64,000 nt of DNA from Bifidobacterium tibiigranuli (GTDB lineage Bacteria > Actinomycetota > Actinomycetes > Actinomycetales > Bifidobacteriaceae), in assembly GCF_009371885.1 (NCBI RefSeq), contig NZ_QLZA01000011.1, positions 1 to 64,000 on the forward strand, in the 5' to 3' direction. Below are positions 7,815 to 18,400 of the stretch, piece after piece. The position numbers were made by a program, and so were the translations under genes. Below the pieces are notes generated by a model. It was not told the origin of the DNA and did no database searches. It was given only the letters and a program-made list of their open reading frames with translations. Numbering within the stretch: the stretch's first letter is position 1; each line of letters starts with the position of its first letter.

Positions 7815-8178
7815 CCGCATTATTCGGCATCATATTGCTTGTGCGACGAATCCCTTACCACCTATTGCGGTAGACGCGCGGGGAAGCGCCGACACACTGC
7901 TTGGACTGGGCGGAGAAGCAAGGCGAGGAATATTCAGTCCAAGCGTCGATCTTCCAAGAGAAGAATCATATCGAGGCCTGACAGATTTATACCATAGTCC
8001 ATGGCAATGCGAATGCGGAAATGCAGCAATGCATATTCCCCTATTTGCGGCACCATGATTCCAAGTAAAAGCATATATCAGTCCGCCAATGACATAGACG
8101 AGCCTTCGCTAGCAAGAGGCCGCGGGAGTCGCAGTCGGCCGGACCAGAGTTTATCCTTCGTTCGCTCGATCCAGCACG

Positions 8179-8214
8179 GCCTCGGCGCGGGTTTCGATGA
8201 AGCCGCGCCGAGGC
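8179..8214 (-). terminator. hairpin downstream of the MFS gene
   Basis: A 12-bp perfect stem GCCTCGGCGCGG / CCGCGCCGAGGC with a 12-base loop lies 34 bases past the stop of the minus-strand MFS gene. No T-run follows. Confidence 0.5.
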
Positions 8215-8247
8215 TGCGGAGAGCTTGTCCTGTGGAGAACAGTGAGC

Positions 8248-9636
8248 TCAGTGTGCCTGTGCGGTATCCGAGGTTCGCCCAAGGACGCTGGTGACGAGGA
8301 TGGCGGCGGCGATGAAGACGCCCGATGCGCTCGCGACGGCGAGATGGAAACCATCAAGGAACGGCCCGGTGGCGACCATGGTGCCCAGAACCGCCACGCC
8401 GATGACGCTGCCGGTCTGGCGTGCCGCGTTGATCACGCCGCCTGCGAGCCCGGTGTACTGGGGCGGGGACGCCATGACGGCCGCGGAGGTCACGGCGGGC
8501 ATGGCGAACGCCATCCCGAATCCGCCGATGAAGGTCAGCGCGGCGACCACCGGATAAGGCGTGCTCGCGGTGACGCGGACGAGGCTGGCGAACCCGGCCG
8601 CGCCGACGAGTAGGCCGATCAGCGTGGTGGGGAACGCGCCGATCCTCGCGGCGGCGCGCCCGCCGAGCGGGGACGCGATCACGCCGCTGCACGCCTGCGG
8701 GGCCAGGGCGAGGCCGGCGAGCCATGGCGCAAGCCCAAGGTAGTGCTGGAAGAACAGGGAGAGGACGAACAGCTGGCCGAAGAAGCTGATGTTCAGGGCC
8801 AGCCCGACGAGGCTGGCCACGGTGAACCGCGGGTCCCGGAAGATGCCCATGGGCAGCATCGGACGCCTTGAGCGCCGTTCGGCCAGCGCGAAGCCGGCGA
8901 GGATGAGCAGGCCGCACACGGCCGCGATGATCGCGCCAAGCGCCCAGCGGGTGTCGCCGCCTGAGATGATCCCGTAGGTCAGGACCGCCAGACCCAGCAC
9001 ACAGAGGAGCTGGCCGGGCAGGTCGATCCCATGCTCCCTGCGGGACTGGGACGCCGTGGCGGCGGGCAAGCCTTTCCAGGTCAGCCAGAGCGTGGCGACG
9101 ACAATAGGAAAGTTGACCCAGAACACGGCGCGCCACCCGATCCAGGAAATCAGCGCCCCGCCCAGCACCGGCCCCACGGCGGCGGCCACCGCTCCGGCCC
9201 CGCCCCACAGGCCGATGGCGCGGGAGCGCTCGCGCGGATCATCGTAGATGCCGGAAAGCAGAGCCAGGGAGCCGGGCACGACCGCGGCGGCGCCAATGCC
9301 CTGCACCGCGCGTGCGCCGATCAGGACCGCCCCGTTCGGCGCGAACGCGCACACGGCGGACAGCGCGCCGAACAGCGCGAGACCGGCAATGTAGACGCGG
9401 CGCGCGCCGAGCCGGTCGCACGCGGTCCCGGCCGTCAGGAGCAAGGCGGCGAACACGAGCGTGTACGCGTCCACGACCCATTGCAGAACCGGGACCGGGG
9501 CGTGCAAGTCCGATCCCATCGCGGACAGGGCCACGTTCACGATGGTGGTGTCGAGCATGACGATGAAGAAGCCCAGCAGCACCGCGGCAAGCGCGGCGGG
9601 ACGGCGAGATGAAGTCAATTCCGCACACCTTTGCAT
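8248..9636 (-). CDS. MFS drug efflux transporter (DHA2, EmrB/QacA type)
   Basis: The protein (462 residues from the ATG at 9636) is a major facilitator with about 14 membrane spans, the drug:H+ antiporter-2 layout. Landmarks: FFIVMLDTTIVNVALSAMG in span 1, LQWVVDAYTLVFAALLLTAG in span 2, CDRLGARRVYIAG in the span 2-3 loop, and the motif C region with GVAVLG late in the protein. The start is uncertain: no good ribosome site precedes 9636, and an in-frame TTG 18 bases inside has AGG at suitable spacing. A divergent ArsR-type gene begins about 200 bases away, the classic arrangement of an efflux pump with its own repressor. Substrate unknown. Confidence 0.88.
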   Translation of the reverse strand: MQRCAELTSSRRPAALAAVLLGFFIVMLDTTIVNVALSAMGSDLHAPVPVLQWVVDAYTLVFAALLLTAGTACDRLGARRVYIAGLALFGALSAVCAFAPNGAVLIGARAVQGIGAAAVVPGSLALLSGIYDDPRERSRAIGLWGGAGAVAAAVGPVLGGALISWIGWRAVFWVNFPIVVATLWLTWKGLPAATASQSRREHGIDLPGQLLCVLGLAVLTYGIISGGDTRWALGAIIAAVCGLLILAGFALAERRSRRPMLPMGIFRDPRFTVASLVGLALNISFFGQLFVLSLFFQHYLGLAPWLAGLALAPQACSGVIASPLGGRAAARIGAFPTTLIGLLVGAAGFASLVRVTASTPYPVVAALTFIGGFGMAFAMPAVTSAAVMASPPQYTGLAGGVINAARQTGSVIGVAVLGTMVATGPFLDGFHLAVASASGVFIAAAILVTSVLGRTSDTAQAH

Positions 9637-9797
9637 CGGGCAATCGCGATTCTCGCGTGACCGGTTTTCCTGCGAGGGAACATGCCGTCGTATTGGCCAC
9701 GATATCGTCGTCGTTGCCCTATTTGAATATTCATCATCGCTTCCTTTCATGCGAATGGGGCGGCAAAGCCGTCCGCATACAAGTCTCCCGCCATGAC

Positions 9798-9817
9798 TGT
9801 TCGGTGCTGGCCGAACA
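9798..9817. promoter_or_regulatory. candidate operator of the MFS/regulator pair
   Basis: A dyad TGTTCGG-6-CCGAACA lies between the divergent starts, 23 bases before the regulator's start codon. Position and symmetry fit a dimeric winged-helix repressor. There is no direct evidence of binding. Confidence 0.45.
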
Positions 9818-9839
9818 ATCGCGGGGCGATAATGGTGGC

Positions 9840-10544
9840 ATGTCGAATCGAGTCTTCCCGGAGGCGCTTCCGGACATCGCCGCCAGCGCCGCGGTTCTCG
9901 CCGACCCGTCGCGGGCCGCGATGTGCGCCGCGCTCATGGACGGGCGCGCGTGGACCGTCGGCGAACTGGGCGCGTACACGGGCCTGGCACGCTCCACCGC
10001 CAGCGAGCACGTCGACGTGCTCGTGGGCTGCGGGCTGGCCGCCGCAGTGCGGCAGGGACGGCACCGCTACATCCGGCTGGCCGGCGAGGACGTCGCCAAC
10101 GTCATCGAAGCGCTCGGCGTGATCGCCGGAGGCACGCTTCCCACGCCGCCAAGCCTGCGCGCATGGACCGCGAACAAGAGCCTGCGCGAGGGACGCACCT
10201 GCTACAGGCACCTCGCCGGAGCCCTCGGCGTGCGCCTGTCCGAACAGCTGGAGGCGCACGGCTTCATCGACGACCACTGGCAGCCCACCGCCAGCGGCAT
10301 CCACCTGCTGGACTCGTGGGGAATCCTCACCGACCCGGTGCCCTCGGGCGTGCAGTGCATGGACTCCACCGAGCGCCGCTTCCACCTGGCCGGACCACTC
10401 GGCACGGCAATCTGCCAGGCATTTTTCGCCCACGGATGGGTCGCACGCTTGCCCGGCAACAAGCGCGCGGCCCAGCTCACGCCATCAGGCAGCGCAGCCC
10501 TCCGCGCCGCCGACCTCAACGTAGACCAGCACAGCGATTCGTAA
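9840..10544 (+). CDS. ArsR-family transcriptional regulator
   Basis: The 234-residue protein has an N-terminal winged helix: ILADPSRAAMCAALMDGRAW is the ArsR opening helix pair, followed by VGELGAYTGLARSTASEHVD (recognition helices) and AAVRQGRHRYIRLA (wing), within about residues 15-80. No CxC metal site of the classical ArsR type is present. The C-terminal 140 residues form a second domain with another helical segment, as in longer ArsR-like efflux repressors. It is divergent from the MFS efflux gene and probably represses it and itself. I took the ATG at 9840 because the domain begins right after it; the upstream open frame is antisense to the MFS leader. Confidence 0.85.
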   Translation: MSNRVFPEALPDIAASAAVLADPSRAAMCAALMDGRAWTVGELGAYTGLARSTASEHVDVLVGCGLAAAVRQGRHRYIRLAGEDVANVIEALGVIAGGTLPTPPSLRAWTANKSLREGRTCYRHLAGALGVRLSEQLEAHGFIDDHWQPTASGIHLLDSWGILTDPVPSGVQCMDSTERRFHLAGPLGTAICQAFFAHGWVARLPGNKRAAQLTPSGSAALRAADLNVDQHSDS

Positions 10545-10693
10545 GACGACTCAGCGACGGCCAATGGGCGGGAAGCATCAACGGAATAAGGGAATCGGTA
10601 TGCATTGCATTGCCGCAGCGGATACACCCCGCTCAACATGGCAGGCGATACACACCATCAACGGAACAACATGTAAGCGAAAGAAGGCAACGA

Positions 10694-11137
10694 ATGATGA
10701 GTGACTATCAGGTTATCAGCATCGGAGCGCCCGACCACTGGCGAGACCATTTCGGCGGTTTCAACTCCGATTTGTCACGTCAGGGAAGACGCATCGTCGA
10801 TCACGAACTGACCATGCAGTATATCAGCATGACAGCCAACGCTCTCGAACCAGGAGAGGAAGCCGGCTACTGGCACAAGCACTCCAAAATCGAGGAGCTC
10901 TACGTGTTCCTGGAAGGGCGAGGAGAGATGGGGCTCGACGACGACGTGATTACGGTCGGCCCCGGCACGGTCGTGAGGGTAGGGCAGAACGTCCTACGCA
11001 CATGGCGCGCACTCCCGGACAGTGAAACGGAGCTGCGCTGGCTTTGCATCCGAGCAGGAGGCGAGCCTCTGCCGTCATTCCCGGACGATACCGGCCGCGA
11101 GCCCGGCCGCCCAATGCCCTGGGCGCAGACCGCCTGA
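10694..11137 (+). CDS. small single-domain cupin protein
   Basis: The 147-residue protein is one cupin barrel. Motif 1 is clear: GYWHKHSKIEELYVFLEGRG (about residues 56-75), with His-x-His and Glu ligands at canonical spacing. Motif 2 is weaker, around GPGTVVRVGQNVLRTWRALP. Two adjacent ATGs (10694, 10697) follow GAAGG. The gene stands alone 150 bases after the ArsR gene, in the same direction. Cupins of this size often act as small oxygenases, isomerases or sugar binders; the substrate cannot be read. Its GC content matches its neighbours. Confidence 0.8.
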   Translation: MMSDYQVISIGAPDHWRDHFGGFNSDLSRQGRRIVDHELTMQYISMTANALEPGEEAGYWHKHSKIEELYVFLEGRGEMGLDDDVITVGPGTVVRVGQNVLRTWRALPDSETELRWLCIRAGGEPLPSFPDDTGREPGRPMPWAQTA

Positions 11138-11280
11138 GCCGTCCCTAGACAGATAAGCACTAGGCATATAGGCAATCTCCTTCACCGGACGACTTGGGAA
11201 GACTTCCGACAGACCCCCGGCGCGGATCACATGTCTATTGCCGAACAGGCCACAAACACTTGCCTTTGCGGCGTTGTCTG

Positions 11281-11493
11281 TCAAGCAGTAGCGGTCATCC
11301 AGCGCGGTCGGGCTCTCGCCAAGCGCACTGCGTGCGACAGCACAGAAACCAACAGCGAATGCGATCGTTGCCTCCCCAGAACGGCGACCCAGAAGCCAGG
11401 AACACCACCGATGCTGGCGACGAGAATGCCAAGGAGCGCGACGCCGATGACAAAGCCGGATGACTGAATTATGACGGGGTCGCCCTGATTCAC
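11281..11493 (-). pseudogene. possible remnant of an MFS transporter
   Basis: A 70-codon frame contains SSGFVIGVALLGILVAS, then two more hydrophobic stretches. The first block resembles the GSVIGVAVLGTMVA segment of the intact MFS gene at 8248-9636 and of DHA2 pumps generally. No other transporter sequence remains around it. The match is short, so this could be chance hydrophobic sequence. Confidence 0.3.
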
Positions 11494-11527
11494 TCTGATT
11501 CAACTGACTGTCCAGCTCTGACTGTCG

Positions 11528-11891
11528 TTCATTAGGCACTTTTCACCGCCCAACCGCCCGAACAGAGATTTCGTGAGCAACGCCATGCGCTTAGAATCGG
11601 CGGAATTTCAACAATCACGTGAAGTGCATGCGGGGCATGTACTTGGGGCAAGTGCCTAATGAACGAAAAAACTACCTAATGAACACTCCACGACAGCTCA
11701 GCGACGGCACTTGCACCTGGTGCAAGCACGATATTCGTTCATTAGGTAGTTTTTTCGTTCATTAGGCATTTCTCAAAATAGACGTCGAATCCGGCGTGGA
11801 GCATTTTGGCGGAATAACAACGTTTTCAAGAATCGACTCAAAGTATATCGGCCCGTTCAAACGTGCAATCTGCGCAAATGTGCCTAATGAA
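11528..11891. repeat. CATTAGG double-unit element, copy 1
   Basis: Two bodies (11528-11663 and 11758-11891) are each bounded by TTCATTAGGC and GCCTAATGAA. They are joined by a spacer flanked by a perfect 24-bp inverted repeat (11661-11684 with 11737-11760). Each body carries a central motif: GGAATTTCAAC at 11602-11612 and GGAATAACAAC at 11811-11821. The same plan recurs at 61617-62074. Confidence 0.8.
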
Positions 11892-11918
11892 TTTCCCACA
11901 GCAGTATAAATAGCGGAG

Positions 11919-12255
11919 CCGTTAAGCGGAGAGCCCAGTGCTGAGCCGTAAAGCAGACAGCACTGTGCCGAGGCGTTAAGCGGACAGCACTGCGGGCTGT
12001 CCGTAGCTGAGGTGAGCGGCCACCAAGGCCGCGAAGGACGGTGCCGCAAGCATCGTCAGTGCGTAGCCGACGCCGAGGGCCCACCAAGGGCCCGAGGTAG
12101 CAACGGAGTTCACCTTGAATCATTTACTCATGCACACGAACTGTCACAATTCCCGCATCAACTCGACCCTTATGCGGGCGTTGTAACGTAAAACCGCTGT
12201 TATACGAAACAATTCCCGCACCTAGTCGACCTTAGTGCGGGAATTGTGACGTTTG
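11919..12255 (+). repeat. composite repeat (families A + C), right inverted copy
   Basis: Family A spans about 11919-12113 with internal inverted repeats such as GGACAGC/GCTGTCC and GGGCCC pairs. Two C hairpins follow: 12143-12158 with 12172-12187 (three mismatches) and 12209-12221 with 12235-12247 (perfect). It aligns with the reverse complement of 3755-4082 over its whole length. Confidence 0.75.
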
Positions 12256-12287
12256 CCGGGCCTGAAACGTTACAACTCCCGCGGCGG

Positions 12288-12368
12288 CGTTAAGCGGACA
12301 GCGCTGTGCGCTGTCCGTAGCCGACGCTGAGGCCCCGCTAAGGGGCCGAGGAAACAACGGAGTTCACC
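12288..12368 (+). repeat. family-A interspersed repeat, extra copy
   Basis: A short complete unit: GCGTTAAGCGGACAGCGC, its paired GCGCTGTCC, then GGCCCC/GGGGCC and an AACAACGGAG end. It lies about 30 bases after the right composite copy. Confidence 0.75.
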
Positions 12369-12426
12369 CTGAATCAGTTTCGTGAGCACGAACACAATAA
12401 GCGATTGCACGCCCACTACAAACGAA

Positions 12427-12460
12427 AGGGGCGGAGAGAATCAACATTCTCTCCGCCCCT
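12427..12460 (-). terminator. terminator of the acc-fas operon
   Basis: A 15-bp perfect stem (AGGGGCGGAGAGAAT and its inverse) with a 4-base loop lies 20 bases past the fas stop codon. TTCGTTTG follows on the minus strand. Confidence 0.85.
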
Positions 12461-12480
12461 AATCTACTCAGTCACACTGT

Positions 12481-15400
12481 TCACGCTTCGAAGTAACCGG
12501 AAGTGCCAAGCCGCGCATCAGCATTCAGCAGCATGGCCTTCTCAACCTCATGGGCATCGTAGCTGCGCGAATCCTCGTGGAAGCGGCGGTTATCGATCGG
12601 CTCGTAGAGCGCGGCGCGGCCCATCATGCCTTCTTCGAGGTGACGCTGGCCGGCGGCGAGGCGTTCGTTGGCGCGGTTGCGCCATACTTCGAGCGCTTCA
12701 GTACCGGCGGTGTTCGCCACGGCGGCCTCGAAGGCACCTGGGTTCACGATGGCCGTGAATCCGCTGACGTGGCCGAAGCCGAGCGAAGTAGCCAAGCCGG
12801 CCTTGACCTTGCCGACTTCAAGCGGCTGCTTGAGCCAGACCAGATGGTCGTCGCGCTTGAGCTTGGGGTCGACGCAGTCCAGCGAGGCATTCGCAGGGAT
12901 GCGGCCGGAGGTGAACAGCTGCGTCAGGCCATTGACCTGGAAGATGCAAGCACCGCCCTTGGCATGGCCGGTGAGCGACTTCTGCGAGATCACGAACAGC
13001 GGGTTGCCTTCGCTACGCCCGATGGCGTGCGCGATGGTGTTGTGCAGCTCTGATTCGTTGGGGTCGTTGGCGTTCGTAGAGGTGTCGTGCTTGGAAACCA
13101 CGGCGATGTCGTCCGGAGTCACGCCCAGCTTCGCCAGATCGTGCACGAGCTTGGAGTCCATGCCGCCCTGCGCCGCCGCGAGCGCGCCGAGGCCAGGGGC
13201 CGGAATCGAAGTGTGCGCGCCATCCGCATAGCTGTGGATGAAGCCGACCACGCCGGCGACCGGCAGACCGAGCTTCAGCGCGATATCGCCGCGCGTGAGC
13301 AGAATCGTGCCGCCGCCCTGGGATTCCAGGAAGCCGCCGCGACGACGGTCATTGGCCCGCGAGAAGAAGCGCGGCTCGATGCCCTTGTCATACATCTCCT
13401 GCGAGTTGGCGGTCGCGTTCATGTTGCCGAAGCCGATCACCGACTCCACGCCGATATCATCGATAGCGCCGGTGACCACGAAATCGGCCTTGCCGAGCGC
13501 AATTTTGTCAGCGCCTTCCTCAAGCGACACCGCGGCGGTGGCGCAGGCGGAAACCGGCTGGATCATATTGCCGTAGCCGCCGATATAGGACTGCATGACG
13601 TGGGCCGCAACCACATTCGGCAGCGCCTCCTGCAGGATGTCGGTCGGAATCTCGTGGTTGAGGAAGCGGTCGAGGTACAGCTTGCGCATCGAGTTCATGC
13701 CGCCGAATCCGGTGCCCTGCGTCGAAGCGACCATCGAGGGGTGAATCGACTGCAGTATCTCGACCGGGCTGAAGCCTGCGGACAGGTAGGCGTCGACCGT
13801 GGTGACGATGTTCCACAGCGCGATCTGGTCCACATCGCCCACCATCGAAGCGGGGATGCCCCACTTGAGCGGGTCGAAGCCCTTGGGGAACTGGCCGCCG
13901 ACCGTGCGGCTCATCGTGGCGCGGCGCGGCACGCGGATCATCGAGCCGGCGTGGCGCGTCACCACCCATTCGCCGGATTCCTCATCCTGCGCGATGGTGG
14001 TATGCGCCTCGTCAAGCTTGACGTACTCATCGGCAACGTTTTTGGTCGGCACAGAGAATTCGACATCGTGGTCGAGGAAGACCTCGGCCTCCTCCTCATC
14101 GGCACCGTCCTTGTAGTCGCTGCCCATGCCTTCATCGAAGGGGCGAATGCCGGAGCGGGCCACGACCTCGTCATGGTAGCGCTCGGCGATATCCTCCTCG
14201 GGCACGAGGTTGCCGTCGACGTCGTACCAGCCCGGAGCCGGGCTGTCCTGCCAAGTGACCAAGCCCATGTTCCACGCCAGTTCGAGCACCGCGCCGGCCG
14301 ACAGCTCGACCGAGCCATCGGGGCGAATGCCCATCTCGGCCTCGAAGCGCGTACGGCCGGAGCCCCAGGGGCCAAGCTCGCCGACCGAAACGATGACGAT
14401 CTCATCCTCGGGCTTCGCGCTGACGCCCTGCCAGTCGGCCAGATCGACGGGTGCCTGATGGCGGATGTGCGGAGTGGGGAGGGCCTTGAGAGTGGCGGAT
14501 GCAGAGCCGTTCTTGTTCTCGTTTTGGCCGTTTTGCGTGATTTCAGCGGCGACGGAAGATTCCTTCAAGGCATCCGTCTCAGCCTCTGAACGCAACGCCT
14601 TAATATCAATCGGCGTCGAGCCCAAACCGCCGGTCAGGTCGGCGTCAAGCGGCGCGATGACCGCCTGCTCACGGGCCTGTTTCGTGGCCATATCGAGCAG
14701 CTGCACCGCGATTTCCTCGGTCGAATAGGTGCGCAGACCGTGCTTTTCGACGACGGCGACCAGCGGATCGTTGCCGCCCATAAGCCCGGTGCCTCGCACC
14801 CAGCCGATCTTCGGATGGGCGAAGGTGACGCGGTCGGACCAGTCCTGCTCGGCATGCGCGCGGGTAACGATGGCATCGAAGGCGCTCTTGACCTCGCCGT
14901 ACGCGCCGTCGCCGCCGAATACGCCACGGTTCGGCGAGCCAGGCAGCACCACATGCAGCTTGTGCTGCACGTCGGTGTCCGCGCCGATCGCGCTGAAACC
15001 GGCGATGGCACGCTCCACGCCCCACAGCATCAGGCGGGACTGCGATTCGAACAGCTCGCCCGAATCGGCCATGGTGCCGTGCACCGGAGGCGCGGCGAAG
15101 GGGAAGAACAGCGTCGGCTCGTACGCGGGTTTGAGAATCGTGGTGGTGGCACCGGTCGTCTTTTTGGACACCGAACCGACCCACTGCACGAGCGCATCGA
15201 CGTCGCGGTAGCTCGACAGATTCGCGGGAACCAGCCAGAGCTTGGCGTTGCCGACCGCATGGTTGCGGTACGTGCGCTTGGCCCATTCCTTCGTCGCCGT
15301 GGTGAAGCTGTGCGAGGTCGCAATAACCGTCGCGCCGCCAGCCAGCAGGCCGTTGACGACCTGCGCGCCAATCGAATTCGCAGCGACGCCAGTGACGATG

Positions 15401-18400
15401 GCCACATCGTTGGCCAAGCGAGAAGACTGCGGATCTTCGGCGAGCGGTTCAAGCGCCTGCTCGGCGATACGCGCGAAGGTCGCGCTGAGTTCCTCATTGC
15501 CATCGGCCCGGGCCTTGCCGGCGAACCAGCGGGCCTGAGTGCTCACATCCTGGCCGGCGCCGATGAAGTTCAGCGTGGCGATTGACTCGTCATCTCCGCC
15601 ATTTTTATTGCCATAGTACAGCCGCGCAAGATCCTCGCGGGCCGAAGCCCAGCGGTCATCCAGCAGCAGCGCACGACGCTCGTCGAAGCGCGGCTCGACC
15701 TGCTTGGGCCAGTCAGCCCCCAGCTCGGCTTCGACGGCGGCGACCACGGCGGCGTTCGCATCCTCGGAAGGTGCTACGGCCGGAGCAGCGACGCCAAGCT
15801 CGTTCAGCACGAACCGTGCCGTGGCGGCGAGCACGCCGTCAGAGCCGGTGACCTTTTGCGCGAAGGCGTCCAGCGCTGCGGAATCTACAACCGCACCGCC
15901 TGCGGCACCGCCCGCATTGGGCAGGCCGACCGTGATGCCCCGGGCTTGCGCCACATGCTGCACGGCGGCATCGATCAGCGCGTTCGCCGCGTTGGCGTTC
16001 GCCGCCGGATCAGTGCCCAAGGACGCGAGCTCGCCGCCACGGGCGGAAGCGCCTTCGCGGGTCTCCAGCACCAGTGCGGAGACGACATGCGAAGCCCAGC
16101 CAGCGCCGAGCTGCCACGTATCGGTCACGCGCTTCTCGATCTGCGTGAGTTTGACACCCGAAGCGCCGAAGAGACCGCGCACGCGGTCGCGCACGATATC
16201 GGAAAGCACCGGGCCGAAGGCCTTGTAGTTCGGCGCGACCTTGTTGACCAGGGCGCTCAGGGCCGGAATCGCAGCCTCGGCGGCACCGTCCACGCTCGCC
16301 ACGCCAAGTTCGGAGCTGATATCCATGAGCAGCTGGTTGCGGCGGGACGAGACGCCATTGGTCAGTGTGTCGGTCGTGTCCACATCGCCGATCTGATCGG
16401 GGCGGACCTTGGCCGCGTACGCCAGCAGCGTGGCGATGGCGTCCGAAGCCTTGTACGCGATGTCAGCCGGGCGTTCGCCGGAGGTGGCGACCGGGACGGA
16501 TGGTGCGGCTGGAGCATCGTTAGCCGCCGGAGCCGGAACTGCAGCAGGAATAGGAGCGGCGTCCGCCGCCGTTTCTGTTTTCCTCGCGCTCGATGCATCG
16601 CGCTCGGCGTCACCTACGGAGAGTCCACTGGACTCTCCGCTTACCGGCGCCGCCGGATCCGTATCCGTCATATACACGCGGCTCTCGTCGCGGCCGAGGT
16701 TGTACACGGTGACCTTGCGGCCGGAGAAGTCGGGCAGCCTGAGGGTCTTCGCACCCAGGTTCGCCAGCGTCGGGGCATTGCCCAAGCCCACTTCGACGTA
16801 CTCTTCGACGCCAAGCCCGCCCTGCGACGGCTCGCCGAACATAAGCGCCTGCGTTTCGATCCAGCGCACCGGGGAGGCGAACTGCCACGAGAGCAGTTCG
16901 GTGAGCAGCAGCCGGCCGAGCTTCTGCTCGTCGGCGGCGTAGGAATCCCAGATGGCCGGGTCGTCCAGCGCCTCCTTGATGCGAGCGGAAGGCACCACTT
17001 CGAGGATCTTCGCGGCGAATTCGCGGGTCATCGCGAAGGGCGCGGCCACGAGGTTCGGGATATAGCGGCCGACCAGGCGATCGTAGTCGATGGTCTGCGG
17101 CAGCAGCTCGTCGAGCTTGTCGCGGAACTCCGGCACGCCCTTGCGCAGCAGCGTGGAGTGGAACGGCACGTCGATGCCCGGCACGAGCATGAACACCGGC
17201 TTGCCGCCAGCCTCCTTCGCGCGGCGGTTGCTGTCGGCCTTGAGATATTTGAGGCCCTTGATGGTGCCCGCGATGGCGTACTGCTGCCCGGCGAGGTTGT
17301 AGTTGACGATTTCGAGGAATTCGCCGCATTCGGCGGACACCTGCTCGACATAGGCCTTGATCTGATCGTCGCCCACACCGAACTGGTTTGGCCGCAGCGC
17401 GCCCATGCGATAGTTCGAACGGCCCTGCGCGTCGCGCTCGATGAGATGGTGCATCGTGGAGCCGCGGTGGAACACGAGTTCCAGCACGGTTTCCAGCGGA
17501 ATGATGCCAGCGAAGGAGCTCAGCGCATTGTATTCGCCCAGCGAGTGGCCGGCGAAGTACGCGGGCCAGATATCCGAGCCAGACTCGCGCAAGCGGGACG
17601 TCTGCGCGAAGGCCACGGTGGCGAGCGCCACCTGAGTGAACTGGGTGAGATTGAGCAGGCCGTCAGGGTGGCGGTAGGTCACGCCGTTGGCGGTCAGCTC
17701 GGTCGGATTGTCGCGCACGACGGCGAGGATCGAGAATCCGAGACGCTCGCGGGTGAGCTTGTCGGCGCGCTCCCAGGTCTCACGCGCAGCGGCGGACTGG
17801 GCGCGCTCGCCCAGAACCATGCCCTGCTGCTGGATGCCCTGGCCGGGGTAGACGAAGGCGGATTTCGGCGCATGCGCGACGGCGGTGCCGCGCGAGACGA
17901 TCTGGCCGTCGATGCGGCAGGTCACCTCAAGCACCAGTCCGCCATGGCGCAGCTTGCCCACGCGCTCCACGCTGATCTCCACGGCGTCGTCCAGCTGGAC
18001 CATGCCGTACATGTTGTAGGTCCACCCGGCGATCTCGTAATGCACGCCCTTGTCGTCAGCGGCCTGCGCCACATGCTGGGCGGTGCCCGAAAGCCACATG
18101 CCGTGCACCAGCGGCGCCGTGAGGCCGGAGACCGCAGCCCCGCGATGCGAGGTGTGGATCGGGTTGAAGTCGCCGGAGGTGCGGGCGAAGGCCGTCATCT
18201 CGTGCGGCGCGGTCACGGTGACGCGGCGCAGCATGCGACGCGGGGTATTCATCACCAGGTCTTCGTTATCATCGTCATCGAAAGGCGTGCCTTTGCCGTT
18301 GGAGCTGCCTCGGAACGAGAGGTAGTCGCCGTATTCGGGAGCCTCGGGCGGCAGCGCCTGCGAGTAGGAGCGGCCGCGGATGGCGAAGCGCTCGACCTCG

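Larger units (their letters stand above)
7306..8247. other. intergenic region, no convincing gene
   Basis: About 940 bases separate the reductase from the MFS gene. A 187-codon plus-strand frame crosses it but contains a perfect palindrome, resembles no family and has no clear ribosome-binding site. The region holds the palindrome at 7763-7814 and a hairpin at 8179-8214. I see nothing else. Confidence 0.5.
11138..12480. other. intergenic repeat region before fas
   Basis: These 1.3 kb contain a possible decayed MFS fragment, the CATTAGG element, the right copy of the composite repeat, an extra family-A copy and the fas terminator. No intact gene is visible. Confidence 0.6.

Noticed and set aside
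7495..8058. A possible 187-residue gene between the reductase and the MFS gene
   Set aside because: It contains the 21-bp palindrome, has no ribosome-binding site and resembles no protein family.
11528..11891. Integron attC sites or a CRISPR array as the explanation of the repeats
   Set aside because: The AAC|GTT part of the core faintly recalls attC, but there are no cassette genes or integrase. Repeats are not regularly spaced with unique spacers, and no cas gene is present.
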